A DNA stretch of 64,000 nt from Anarhynchus alexandrinus (Eukaryota; Chordata; Aves; Charadriiformes; Charadriidae). Both the position numbers and the translations under genes were made by a program. The notes beneath the pieces were generated by a model, which was not told where the DNA came from, made no database searches, and saw only the letters and a list, made by a program, of their open reading frames with translations. This document shows positions 1-13,061 of the stretch, in pieces (position 1 is the first letter of the stretch; every line of letters starts with the position of its first letter). The stretch is taken from contig VUYV01000020.1 in assembly GCA_008711295.1 (NCBI GenBank), positions 4,859,219-4,923,218 on the forward strand, in the 5' to 3' direction.

Positions 1-3000
1 GACAGATATTTCTTCATATTCCTGTTCCTGCATACATTATGTGTATTTATGCCGTATATAAATATGAACACAAGTTACATTATTTGTGCACAATTAAGAA
101 TTAAGTAGCCTTATTGGTATGGACACGAGAATAGGACTCCAAAGCAACCTATATATAGGCTTTTCATAGATTAGTTTTTATCTTACAGGATTTTTAGGTT
201 ATCAGCACAAAGGAGGTTGACGGAAGTTGGACCAGTTGCAACAGCAAATGAAACACTGCTTGTGTTAGTGGTTATTTGTTTAAGACCTCTTGAAAAGGAC
301 AGATACTAAACTAAAAAGGGTTTCATTTCATTGAACAATATTTCAGGGGATGGAGAATGTTGGAAGCTGCCAGCATTTGTATCTTAAGTTTCTGTGGGAT
401 CTCAGACTTAGGTGAGGTTGGTGGGACCACTTGCTGCCACTGACCTTGGCTAACTGTAAAGGATTTCAGCTTCTGCGTTGAGTAATACCGGTGACCCGGG
501 AGGTCCAAAGTGCTGGTCATGTAAAAGTTTAATTAATGCACTTTCTTGCTATGGGAGCGCCAACTGAAGTAGCTTTTTGTCCACCCTCTTGCCTATCTGT
601 GCAGTTCTGTGGCTATCCCTATCAGGATAGATCGGAAATAGGCAGCATCTCAGCAAGGAGGGGGTTTTTACACAGGAGAGAGAAGCAAGCAAGGGGCCCA
701 GAGCATTAGTTGGGTTATAGGAGGTTATATCTACAAGTATCAGGATTTGGGCAGGCACCTGCTTCTGGATTCAGGCGTTTTTGGTGGAAGTCATCCATAC
801 CAGCTTCTGATGCATTCTTGTTTAGATATTGCTATCTGCACATTTGTCAGCAGAGCAATGTGTGCTAATGCAGTCAACTTACATGGTTTGAATTGATGGC
901 CTGAGCTAAACAATTGGGGTTCGCTCACCTAAACCTCTTTTGGATCTGGAGTAGCACATCTGTCCACAGCCGCGGAAAGAAGCTTGGAAAATAAAGACAC
1001 AAACAAAGAATTTTTGGTAGCCATGTTTGTCAGATGAGGCTTGGGAGGAGGGGAAGAAAAAATAGGACATTTTGGAAAGGATCATTAGTAGCTGGTAAGA
1101 CAAGTTCACACTACTGTGCGAAGAAAGTGCAGTTTATTCCAGTAGCATTTGGAGAAAGGAATCACTGTCAATAAACAAAATTGCATTGAAGAAGTAATTT
1201 GTTCTGACAGTTCCCTTTCCAAACAGAAATAACTCATTAGGCTTGAGATATTGTTTTAATCACTCAGTAGAGCAACAATAATCCTTAGAATTTAGGTAAA
1301 TGTTAATTTTTCAGGCACCTGGTATTTAAGATGTTACCTACCCTTTAAAGGAGATTGCCCCACCTCTCGAAAGTCAACAGAACTAATGAGCATTCGTCAG
1401 CCCCTTCATCTATTCCTCCTGCAGCTGTTTAAATAAACAAGTTAGACTTTGTGGTAGTAAATGGCTAGCAAGGAGGTTTGGTAAAGGCTTAACTGGAGGA
1501 TTTTTCCTAGATGAACGTGTGTCTGATCGCTTAGTGTTTGTTGTTTGGGTTTAGGAGAGCTTATACGAGAAGGCAAAAGCATTTTCTTTCATCAAAGATT
1601 GTATTTATTGTTCTTTTTGAAATTGCTTCTGCAGATTCCTATTTGAAAAATCACATGCCTACCACAATAACTCCACAGTCACTGGGATAATAGAAATGTT
1701 TAAGAAATATTTGTTTATCTGAGCAATTTGGAACTCAGAACATGAGACTGTTTTGTGTAAACATTCCTGTAAATATTTCAGTAAATCTTTATCTGCCTCT
1801 AGTTTTGGCCGTAGAGCCCTCTGTTATATAGGACCTATAGATCTTGTTAAACCTAAACGTGAGAAGTAGCTAGGGTTTGTTGTTTTGATATAGTATGTAA
1901 TGCGGTTGGAACATGCTCAATGATTCCTGTGTGCTACCGGAGTATGAATAACCAGTTGAGTGGGGTTGGTAGTTTTAGAAATATTTTTTTTTTTATTTTC
2001 TGTCATGGAAGACTTGCTCACATACCTTTTGGAAGCTGAACAGAAGATAGCCTTCAAGAGTTGCTCTTCATCAGTATCAGTGCCTGGCAGTCATCACGAT
2101 TAACACTTAAAATTACAGGACAAAAATCTTTGGAGGAAATTAAGATTGCATTGGCTCTACTTCTTCAGGGAAGTTAGTCTGATTATGAAAGAGAAGTCTC
2201 TTCAAGAAAAGGGATGGAAAAATAAACCGTTGTCTGCCCAAGTTGTTTCCTAAAAAGGTGCCAAGTGTTGAGTGGAATTTTTACATTAGATCGCTTCTGT
2301 GAGCTTTTATCTAATGAGGTGTTTGAGCTTCCTTACATAGTGCTTTTATTATATTCTTCTCATTGTTCCTTAAATGAAAACAGGAATTTATGACTGTGAA
2401 AACTAAGGGAGAAGGAAAAAGAGAACATGACTGTGAGTAACAAGGTATAGGAGAATGGAGTGATGTCTGGTAGTGTCAGGAAAGCAAGATAGTTCAGCAG
2501 AAATGTCAAGCATAACAAAATAAATGTTTTGGGAGTCTAGTATGACAAGTTCAATGCTGATCAAAAAAGTCTGCAAAGATTGGATAGGGATGTCATTTTG
2601 TTCTTAAATGAGAAACTGGAGATTAACAAAGCCCCAGTGATGTAAAAACTGGCTGGCAGAAGTCGAAAGCCATTTGGATCTTATGCTTGGGAGTAATTTT
2701 TTGAGGGTTCAGTAGGCAGGTAAGTGTCTCATGAGGCGGTCTTTTGCTCTGACTCTCAGTACTTTTGGACGGTACCATGTACTTCTTTGAATCTGGTGTT
2801 GAAAGTTCCCGAGCACGTGTCGTTCTGCCTGCAGCAAAATATACCCTGAGCAGTTCAAAACTTTGTACAAAGTCTTAATCGCCACAAAACAAAGGATTCT
2901 CTGACATTTGCTGTATAGTGAGGTGCGCATCGCTTAACTGAAGTCAGTGAAAGCTGCAGATACGCTGCAGTGCTGTGGATCAGGCAGTGTGACGGAAAAG

Positions 3001-4075
3001 TAGCCTGAGTCACAGGCACACGGTTCTGCACTTAACTAGGCATAGGCCGGGGCTAATCCCGGGACTGAATTGCAGCATTTGGGAAATCAATTAGCCTTTT
3101 GCTGACCATTTTTCTATATTGTGTATTTTTCTCCTTTATTTCTAAGGGACGCTGCCAACTAGATTTAGTTTGAAATTTGTATTGAAAGCTGATAATTTAG
3201 TTTTTGTCGTTGAGAGTATGTTAAACATCATGTTCCTTTGATTCCATCCTGGGTATTTACTTGTACGTGAGCTGAATGAGATTTTTCCATGTTTAGGTAT
3301 TCATAATGGATGTAAGTGAACCTGAAAACAAAGGTTTTCTTTTCCTCTTTTTCTGTTTCTCTGTGTTCATTTTGTAATCATGTCACTCATTGTAAACTAG
3401 TTATAGGTTCATACTTATAATTCTGCTAAAAAAGGGAGAATGCACACGAGGCAATTCATAAAACTTGTTGTGAACAGCAACAAACAGGAAACAACTGCTG
3501 TGGTAAGACTTAGGTTTTACAAGTCTTTTATGATGGGCTGACATGGGTGGACTGGCAAAGTATTTTTAAGTGTCACTTTGCTGTGGATGTTACCATGGAT
3601 GTTACCTTTTTAATTTCTGAGAAACTCATATACTGGCCATACCTTTAAAACTCTAGTATATTGCTGTAGACATTAATTGATGTTCTTCCAGGAACTACGA
3701 GCACTTTAACAAATGGACTGAAAGGTTTTGTAATAACTTCTTATAAAATTGCACTTTTCAGAAAAGTTAACTCTTGCTTTTTGTTATCTAATAGATACAT
3801 CTAGAGTACTACTTGTGCCCAAGTATATGACAGATAACTAATAAATTCTCAGAAAAGATGCCTGAGATAGTGACGTGACATAATCCTATTTTATCCACTC
3901 AATTTTTGAAAAAAGTAATTAGGTCACAAAAAGTCATTGACAGAGTTGGAACTTGTATACAGAATGTGATACTTTTTCTTCTTACTCTATGTCTATGTCT
4001 TGTGTCTACACATTTTGATGTTGTCTCACATGGCATTCGCAGATCATTTTTCTCTAGGGTGAGAACTATGTTAAA
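1..4075 (+). other. BABAM2 intronic sequence, upstream part
   Basis: AT-rich, no exon, RNA gene or clear repeat seen. Short ORFs are on the minus strand or lack any domain. Assigned as intron because the next exon downstream enters in mid-codon. Confidence 0.75.
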
Positions 4076-5164
4076 GGTGTGAGATACAGTACGTTGAGGT
4101 GGATTGAGAGCTGGCTGTGTGACAGGGCTCAGAGGGTTGTAATCAGTGGCACGAAGTCTAGTTGGAGGCCTGTAACCAGTGGTGTCCCCCAGGGGTCGAT
4201 ACTTGGTCCAATTTTGTTTAATATATTCATTAATGACCTGGATGAGGGGACAGAGTGTATCCTCAGCAAGTTCGCTGATGATACCAAACTGGGAGGGGTG
4301 GCTGACTCTCCAGAGGGCCGTGCTGCCATCCAGCGTGACCTGGACAGGCTGGAGAGCTGGGCAGAGAAGAACCTAATGAGGTTCAACAAAAGCAAGTGCA
4401 GGGTCCTGCACCTGGGGAGGAAGAATGCTGGGCACCAGTATAGGTTAGGGGTGGACCTGCTGGGAAGTAGCTCTGAGGAGAAGGATTTGGGAGTCCTGGT
4501 AGATAACAAATTGTCAATGAGCCCGCAATGTGCCCTTGTCGCCAAAAAGGCCAATGGAATCCTGGGCTGCATAGGGAAGAGTGTGTCCAGTAGGTCGAGG
4601 GAGGTCATTCTCCCCCTCTACTCGGCACTGGTGAGGCCACAACTGGAATACTGTGTCCAGTTCTGGGCTCCCCAGTTCAAGAGGGACAGGGAACTGCTGG
4701 AGAGAGTCCAGCGAAGGGCAACCAAGATGATTGAGGGATTGGAGCATCTCCCTTATGAGGAAAGGCTGAGAGAGCTGGGACTCTTTAGCCTGGAGAAGAG
4801 AAGGCTGAGGGGAGACCTTATTACTGCTTATAAATATCTAAAGGGTGGGTTGAAGGAGTATGGAGCCAGACTCTTTTCAGTGGTTCCCAATGACAGGACG
4901 AGGGGCAATGGGCACAAGTTGGAACATAGGAAGTTCCGTTCCAACACACGGAAAAACTTCTTTACAGTTAGGGTGACAGAGCACTGGCACAGGCTGCCCA
5001 GGGAGGTTGTGGAGTCCCCTTCTCTGGAGATTTTCAAGACCCGCCTGGATGCAGTCCTGAGTAATGTGCTCGAGGCAATCCTGCTTTAGCAGGGGAGTTG
5101 GACTAGATGATCTCTAGAGGTCCCTTCCAACTCTGAAAATTCTGTGATTCTGTGATTCTGTGAA
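4076..5164 (+). mobile_element. CR1 LINE, 5'-truncated, near-intact 3' half
   Basis: A 5'-truncated chicken-repeat-1 type non-LTR retrotransposon in the same orientation as BABAM2. It contains a long open stretch of ORF2 (4079-5089), then a short 3' UTR with the typical CR1 end (TTGGACTAGATGATCTCTAG) and three exact ATTCTGTG octamers at 5139-5162. CR1 elements end in such octamer repeats instead of poly(A) and are usually 5'-truncated. No target-site duplication is evident, as is usual for the family. The absence of frame damage over more than 1 kb suggests a younger insertion than the other LINE pieces here. The 5' boundary is approximate. Confidence 0.95.
4079..5089 (+). pseudogene. CR1 ORF2 C-terminal part (reverse transcriptase), truncated
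   Basis: 336 codons remain open, starting formally at a GTG but really entering mid-protein, because the 5' part of the element is missing. Counting from 4079, the SGVPQGS motif lies at residues 34-40 and the catalytic FADD of the RT palm at 65-68. The CR1-typical segments [10 protein letters not shown] (134-143) and [10 protein letters not shown] (189-198) follow, with the conserved C-terminal thumb-like region to the TAG at 5087-5089. The endonuclease domain and the first RT aspartate motif (the LDFSKAFD type) are absent, so the product cannot be an active retrotransposase. It is a remnant of a selfish element, not a host gene. Family assignment is secure; subfamily is not determined. Confidence 0.93.
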
Positions 5165-5639
5165 AATTGCTCATGGTAGCAAGTAGAAAGCAAATATTTT
5201 GTTTTCAGTCTGGAAAGCAGATGATGAGCATGGGTTTCACATGGATCAGTCCTCAGTTCAATACCAGGGAATGCTTTCAAATAAAAACAGGGTGATATAA
5301 AACATCACAGGATTGTTAGAGATATGAAATCTCTAAAAATAAGAGCTGCATCAATAACAGAAAGATTTTTGAATCCTTCTTCCCTATCTCCTTCCTCTTT
5401 CTACCCAATGACAATTACTTTGTCACCAAAGTAAACTTTTTTTAAGAATCCATATGTGATACAGCAATGGCACACTAAGGTGACTGCTGCATGCCTTTTA
5501 TGAAATAGGTAAATATAAGTTACTTTCAAATAATAAGAAATACACCTTAGTTTAGATATGGAACTGGCCACAAAGATGGTTAAATGTTTAAATGGGGGAA
5601 GGAGGGAGTGCTTAAGCTGCTTTTCTGTCTCCTTTATCA
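5165..5639 (+). other. BABAM2 intron between two CR1 pieces
   Basis: Unique-looking AT-rich sequence. Nothing recognised. Confidence 0.6.
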
Positions 5640-6110
5640 CCAGTTCCCCTGCCCCATTCAGCAGCAGTCCCACATTTTCCCTGGTCCTCCTTTTGCTGTT
5701 GCTGTTCCCATAGCAGCCCGTCTTGTCCTAAACTCCCCTTGCCAGATTCAACTCCAGGTGAGCTGTGACGTTCCCAACTTGGTCTCTGCATGCTCAGAGA
5801 GTATCCACACCTCATGTGCTTCCTTTTCATGTTTGAGTTTTCTCAGGAGCTCCTTGTTCATCCATGCAGGCCTCCTGCTACTATTGCTTGACTTTCTGCT
5901 TGTTAGGATGGACCGTTCTTGAGCTTGGAGGAAGTGATCATGAATCCCCCTTCTCTCCAGGAGATTATCCCATAGGATGATTCCACAGGAGGAGCAAGAT
6001 CCCCAAATGGCCCAAAGTCTGCTCCCTGAAGCTGAGGATTGTAATCCTGCTATTTGTCTTGGCTTCATCCTCAAATGGAGTATTCACAAGAGAACACCAA
6101 AAATGCCTGG
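5640..6110 (-). mobile_element. CR1 LINE fragment, ORF2 linker region, antisense
   Basis: The minus strand reads CR1 ORF2 from the region between endonuclease and reverse transcriptase. A translated piece around 5750-5950 contains LLERRGIHDHFLQAQERSIL and, further on, RRPAWMNKELLRKLKHEKEA, both characteristic of avian CR1. Reading frames are broken toward both ends. This piece covers a different part of CR1 from the sense copy ending at 5164, so the two are independent insertions and cannot form a long hairpin. Boundaries are approximate. Confidence 0.85.
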
Positions 6111-7039
6111 TAGCCTAGAAAGCGTGGCTTAAAAGACAAATGTTCGACAAACTAGTTCTTTAGGTCTTGAAACAACACTGGAGGGATAAGCCTTTAGAAG
6201 AGTGAAAGGTGGCTTCACGGGCAAAAGTGATAAATTGTAATGTTCAGGAGTGGGAAGAAGCAATGGGCCTGTATTGCAGTAGATTTCAGTTCAGCTTTAA
6301 AAAATGTGGTGTGGCTTAGTTGGCTGGTTGGGTCTGGCAGGATTACACTGCCGCGTGGTTTGAAAGCTGAAAGCCTGCAAGGAGCGGAGCTTGAAAGAAC
6401 AGCATAGCATGTGTGTCAGCAAAGGGTCCTCTTGACCTGCAGGATAATGTCACGCTGATCATAGATGAGAATGAAATAAATCGGTTTCCTTTCAAATCCC
6501 AGGCAACGTTTAAAACAGGAAAAAGAATTTCTTTGCAAGCCTCAAAAGCTTAATAAAATATCAGTGAGAGAAGCCAATGTTTTTGCACAGATGCTTTTCA
6601 GGTAAAAACATGCTTTAAAAGTCTTCCTCTCCTGCTGGAAATTATTGTAGAACTTCTCAGCGTTTAGCAGTGTGTCTCTGTATTGGGAAAGCAGAGGAAA
6701 AGTTTTCACCTTTTCTCCACCAGTAACATGCGATGGTCACCAGCCTGTGCCAAGAAAGGGCACGGCTTGCTTTTACACCCATAACTACTGCAACTGTATT
6801 TAAAGTATAAGCTTCAAGCAATTCAGATGGAGAAGAAGCAGCTTTTAGTAGCATCAATCTCATCAGCACTTAGAGAAGTTACTATAGAAACTGTTACAGC
6901 AGAAACAATAAAAGGAAATAAAAACGGAAGGGGGAGGGAGCGAAGGTCTTTGAGAATTTGAAGTAAAAATAAAGCTAAATAGATGTCACTAGCTGAAGCT
7001 AGTGAGGTAAAAATAAAAAGCCTGTCTCTTAATTAAAAT
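6111..7039 (+). other. BABAM2 intron, no feature seen
   Basis: AT-rich sequence without recognised exon or repeat. Confidence 0.6.
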
Positions 7040-7185
7040 AATCATAGTTACAGGAATTAGCGAAAGAAGAGACCTGGGAGGCCATTACGTCATTTCTTTG
7101 GGCTCAATATAGGATTATGAAGTATTCCATGGGATATTTTTAGGAGGTAGTCCAGTCTTGCTGTAAAAACCCGAAAGAGTATGAC
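7040..7185 (-). mobile_element. Degenerate CR1 3'-end fragment, antisense
   Basis: The plus strand begins with AATCATAG and then resembles the reverse complement of a CR1 3' end, with landmarks GAGACCTGGGAGGCCATTACG and a TAGTCCAGTCTTGCTGTAAA stretch further in. Many mismatches indicate an old copy. Assigned by eye only. Confidence 0.5.
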
Positions 7186-10100
7186 TTAGTTGAGGTGAGT
7201 GATGACACTCCAAAGCAAGTAGGCATTATAAAATAGTTTTTGGGTTAAGTTGCATCACTTCTTTATGGTCTTTGACCACATAGCTGGAAACTGCTTGAAG
7301 AATATCTTGATTTGATAGGTTACTTAGTTCCTCTGTAAGACTAAACAAAGAATTAGATACTCTGTCTGCAGCACATGACTGTAACTTACGGTATTTAAAC
7401 TATTTTTGTCACTTTTTTAAAAATGCTGTTTTTATACGAAGGATGGAGTACTTAAAAAGAAAGATACAGGCTATGATAAAGACATGGGATATTTTTACAA
7501 CCGTATCATCTGCCTATGCTGAAAGAAAATCAAAACAATAGTAATCATAAATCTAGTTGCTATTGGTGCCTGGACTATATCATAGTTCCCATTATCAGGT
7601 GAAGGAGAACCGCAAGATAGATACAGTAGTGTCACGCAGTCTTCTTCAAACAAAAGTGGGTTACATACTTTACATTTAAAAATACGGCTAACAAACCAAA
7701 ACAAAGAAAACTAAGTGATAAATTTATTCTAGTCTCATTGAAATCCACAAGTAGACAAATCTCATCTCTGTAATGTGTCAGAACAGTTCAGTCCATCACA
7801 AGTCATTGTTTCCATTACCACTTCTGTATTTGAGACTTTGAAGTTGGCCATTTCCATAGATGTAGTGTTGTCACAGGACGCATTAGGGAAAGGTATACAC
7901 TGTTGGTGCAAAAATTTTGAAAAAAGAAGAACCAATTCTTATTTCAGATCTAACCTGGACTGATAATAACTGAAAGTCATTCCTGTCCAATTATAAAAAA
8001 TAAGGAAAAAATAAGGAAAATTGGATTCCTTCAAGCATTCCTTAATGTCACAACGAACATCACCAAAGTTACTGCAAACTGGGTGTTTGCCAGCACTTTC
8101 AATAACTGCCAGGCATTCTGGAGGTAATGCGTTAAACCTCTGCTAAAGAAAAGGTGCTTTGGCATTTTCATCCTTTCTTATTCCAGCTGAATTCTTCCTA
8201 ATGACTTTCTAATAACCTTATCTTCTTAACATCTCAGTGGGTTCCCTTCCCATTCTTGAATATTATACTTGCTGACAAAGGTCAAGAAGATCTTGTTTTG
8301 TTACAAGGATCAATCATTATACAAATGCAGTTACAGGACTGGCTCCTTCGTGAATTATTCTGTTGCCAGGCCCATTTTCCAGTACGAAACAAGGAGCTGT
8401 GAATTTCATATATTCACATAAATTGTTGTAATCCCAAGTATTGCCATTTTTCCATTATTACAATCACATTTCAATGTTTATCTTCCATTGATTAATACTG
8501 TACAGTCAGTTGATACATAACTGATGCAGTTAAGAAAAAACATAGTTGTCTTTTTTTCATAGTACTTACTTGTATTTTCATAGCATTTATTTGGAAGTAT
8601 TTTGTATATAAGTCACCTTATTCATTTACGATACGTGTTGACTCTGCCAATGGGGTGGATATTTCCCATAGCAAGGGCAGACTTAATTATTTCAAAACCA
8701 GCTGCGATTACCAACACACCCAAACTGCCGTAAGTGTCTCAGCTAAAATTCCATAAACAGCTTTTCATTTCACATTTGAAATTTTGAAATGTTGATTTCA
8801 AAATAGCATCTTCCTGCAAAGAACCTGTTTTTTTCCAGAAGGGATGTTAGCCCTAATAATATTTAACAAATTCAAATTCCTATGACTGTGCTCTGTTAAC
8901 CTAAAATCCCACACTAATGCCATTGATATGTTATTTGTCATCCTTGCTCTCTCATTCTTGCAAGACTACATCATCCCGCACCAAAGCAGGATAGCTGTGG
9001 TATTTTGCAATCCTGTGTGTTTTGAGCCAAATTCACCCTTTCATTTTTTGCCAGCAGAACGTAGGCTGAAGGCCTTCAGCACACAAGAGTCGAGGAAAGA
9101 TTCACAAGGCAAAATAGCCTGAAATCCTGCCCTGCAGAGATTTGTGCTAGCCACTACAGTCCCCAAAATGCTTGTGGCTGAATCTGTTCAGGTTTCTCAG
9201 CAGGGACAGTGATAAATGTGGTTCCCGAAAGGCCTTCTGTACTGGAATTTCTGTGTAAAAAAAAAAAAAGAAGATAGCTGTTTTCCCTTGAAGTGAAGGG
9301 AAGATTTTTCATCCATGGTCCAGGCTGTCTGGAACGGCTTTCCCATAAGAGAACTCATGTCAGAAAATCCACTAGAAATTTTATTTTTAAAATAGATGTG
9401 TAAGGAGCATTATATAATACAGTATCTGTGTTACCACCGAGTCACATTGTAAATTCCCATGGCCCTCATCCACATTAACACATCATGAAAACTGGAGAGC
9501 ATTGAGTTCAAGGAACTTTTCAGTTTGAGGCAGTGCATTCAAATCCACGAGTTGTTTTTTGCAGCAGTGTGAGCTCAGTTGCAAGTAAAGGCAGAGAGAA
9601 TGTGAAATTTAGTGAACCAAAAAAAGAACAAGCAAAAAAATGATGAATATATACTAATAAGAGACAGTTCTGGAGCCTGGGATTTGTATTTCCTGTTTCC
9701 ATGACTGACTTCATCAAAAGTACTTGAATGCAGAGGCAGTCTCTGGCCAAAGTTGGATGATAAGTAAGGAGTGAGTCAGGGGATTTTGGGAAGAGAACGG
9801 ATAGTATCAGGCTAAGATTTTCCCATGTTCTCTGGAGTTTGGGGTTTGGCACATTTTTCCTGTACCCTTTTCCTGCTGGAAAAAAAAAAAAAAAAACCAA
9901 CAACCAAACCACCACCCTATTTTCCTGGTGAAATAATTTAAACAAAACTTTTCACGTGTCCAGTAATCATTGATTCTGAAGTACCTACTATGGCAGGTGT
10001 TGTGTTTGGCTATATAAAGTACTATCTGCTATTAAGTCTCAGAAGAATTGGGTCCCACAGGCTGTTACTCAGCATCAGTAGACAGGTTGACTGTCCCTTC

Positions 10101-12985
10101 CTTGTTCCTTCATTCCCGGTCTGGAATCCCTAAATAGCCTCTCAACTCATGAAGGTGCTGTGAAACAATTTTTTTTTAATATGTTATGTAGCTATCATTG
10201 TCTCTTACGATGCTTAGAATCATCACATTGAAAAGCTCATGTGGAAATGAACACCTATTCAATCAGAGCAAGGCTTCAGTGCTGTGCAGTAAATAAATGG
10301 AGAGCATTAGAGTCTGTCAGATGGGGCAAACCAGAACAGTGTCTCCTTTGGCCAGCTCTGCCCAGCCTGGGAACTGAACTGGAAAGAATATGGTGTTATC
10401 TTGTGTTTGAAGGCTGCTCCATAAAGCAAGTAGACGTTGAATAAAGGTTGTGCAGGCCATGAAATCTTCTAGAAGTAGAAATCTCAGCAGTAAAATACCC
10501 AGATCAGCCAGTGTTTATGAGTGCAAAACAAATTACAGGTGCAATAGACTGCAGCAGATTCAAGCATCTCGAAGGTTAATAAGGTAACCAGTATAGTATC
10601 ATCCAAGCATTAAAACGGTGCGTAACATTCAGTGAGTAAATGTTGACTTCTGTGAACACAAGTATCGAGATTTATCCAGTGCTGTACAAAGGATGAAAAA
10701 AACCTTTTCTCCACAACAGGGGAACAATATATGGAAAATTTTCAAAACATTACTGTCTAAGTACTTTGAAATATTTGTACGGTCAGCATGCATTTCAAGC
10801 AGGGTTTTGTTTTCCCTTCTCTTCTCTCCAGTACTTAAAGGCAGGGAGGGGAGCGCTGTGGTAAACCTGCCTTTTTTCTTCTGAGTGTTTTTCCTTCAGA
10901 AACCCTACAGCAGCACTGGTATATGCTTTTGCCAAGACATCCCTTCCACATTTCATACCCTGTTTAAAAAGCTATAAAATTAGATGCTAAAGATATTATT
11001 TTAAAGTTAGTAAGACTGTCAAAATCAGCCCTGTAGTGGTTGACATAAGCTTAACAAACTAGGTAACCTGTTCCAGATCTCAGATGGTCGTTCTTTAAGA
11101 AAATGAACAATTAAACCTTACTGATTCATTGCACAGGTTTTTAGTTATTAATGAATCAGGATTTTGGCTTTAAGATAACTATGTTTTGAATATATGTGTG
11201 CATTAAATGCTAACTAAGTCAAGAGAAGCAAATTTGTGTGTTACTTCTCGATAGTTTCTTACGTTTCAGAAAGAGAGCAACTTCGACTATTTATAAACTG
11301 TAATTAAGTTTCTTTACAACATGACTCATTCTCAACAAGCAAGTCCTTTTTCTTTTGCTTTCTTATGAACTGTGTGGGAAAATTAGGGTTCAATCACTGA
11401 AGAATTTACTCAATGCTTAATTACCCAAAACAGCCCTCTGAGTTCTGCTCATGTAGAGCTTTCATAAAGACGTGATTTTCCCCACACTATGGCTTTCTAA
11501 AACTTGACTTTTAAAAAATGATCTGTAAATTGTAACATAGGAGAAAGCAGTGTACTGCTATGGTATTGGCTTCTTTCTCCAGTCTGCTTCTTTGATCTCC
11601 TCTTATATTAACAGTGTGATCCTTAGGAAAGCCGAAGTAAGAAATCATCAAGATTAAATTACTTTGAGCATGGAACTGAATTAGAAAGCTTTACTTTCCT
11701 GAATGAGCTAATTGTTTAGATTTTCCAAAGGAAATGTTTCTATTTCTGTGAGAGAAGGGGTAAATGGGACTTCCTCTGACATAATTTTCGTTTTAAATCT
11801 GAGTTTGACAGCAAGATTTTTACCTTCGTAACCAAATATTGCTGCTTAACTGCATGACTTGTGTAAGCTTGCTAGTTGAAGTGACTCACTTACGTAGATG
11901 AAGTTATTTTTAGGGAGATAATTTGCACTGCTTAGAAGAGAGGAAAAAAGGGAGAGAGAGTCCTACTAAGAGCTAGGTCCCTCATTATAGTTTACAGAGC
12001 TCGTGAACCCAGCATCCAAGCAAAAGATGACTAAGCAAGGGGTCTATTGGTACTTTCAGGAATTTACAGACGTGAGTCATCTGCTTATTTTCTGCAGACA
12101 TATCACCAGGGTACTTTGTGAGTCAGCTGTTATTTGGAAATAGTACTTGTGTTCAGCGTGAATATGTTTTTGTAGTTCTTAGGTAACTAGCATGCCAAAC
12201 CAAAGTGTGCTTTTGTAGTTTGCCTAGTTCAGGTGTTGATTTACAAAAGCAGTGCATTGTTTTTAGCTGTGATGCCTTTTTCACGACAAAGTGTAAATGT
12301 TGTCTGGGATGTAATTATGATAATGCTTACCTTTGCCACCTTACGTGTCGCGTGAAGGCGGATCTGATTTTGTATTAATGCACAAATAGACAGTCAGATT
12401 GCCTATACAACCAGGTAAAAAGAAAAATTTCTTTATCAGCCTGTGTGACTCTGAGCAGAATTTGACCTTTTATCTTCAAAGCACCTTGCTGCCATTGGTT
12501 AGCAATGGTATTTGCTTATTTTTCATGTACGATAAAACGCTTCACCCCAAATCCAAGCATTACTGTGCACTCACAGTGTCAATGGACGGGCATCCACTGC
12601 GACAGAAGTGAGTTCTTGCCTTCCCTTCCTACTGCTGAAATAATAGCTGGCTACCTTGAGATATGTATAACACTTCACAACTCAAGGCTGTTTCCTGTTT
12701 ACTGGTCTTTTAGGTGTGGTTGTGTTCCAGAATTAGGGACAGGTTTTTTTACTTGGTCTGGGCTCATCTCGCACCTTGTATTAAGGAAACACTTGCGTTA
12801 GAAAAATGGGAGTTTGGCGATTTTAGGTGAAGGGTAGTGTTAGAAATCAAAGGCGGGTCAAATTTTTCAAAACTTTACTTGCAGTTCAGGATGATACTGC
12901 TGTTGGCCAGATGTGGCATGCACAATTTTAAATCTGATTTGATTATCTGATTTAACAGTGTGTAATGAAAAATTCACCTATTTCA
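7186..12985 (+). other. BABAM2 intron, with AP-1-like heptamers toward its end
   Basis: No exon or interspersed element recognised. TGAGTCA/TGACTCA heptamers occur at 9772, 11322, 11882, 12073 and 12119, with a sixth beyond the segment at 13798. Confidence 0.6.
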
Positions 12986-13061
12986 CCTGAAAATTCCTAT
13001 ACAGGTTTTGGTTAANATAATGTAAGTAATTCCTGAAAATTCCTATACAGGTTTTGGTTAA
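12986..13061. repeat. 30-bp direct duplication (offset 46) flanking the only N
   Basis: The 30 bases at 12986-13015 recur exactly at 13032-13061 (starting CCTGAAAATTCCTATACAGG). The only ambiguous base I saw in the window, N at 13016, directly follows the first copy. This may be a true short duplication or an assembly join of overlapping contig ends. Confidence 0.9.

Noticed and set aside
4129..4608. Minus-strand ORF of 159 codons
   Set aside because: It is the antisense shadow of the CR1 reverse transcriptase frame.
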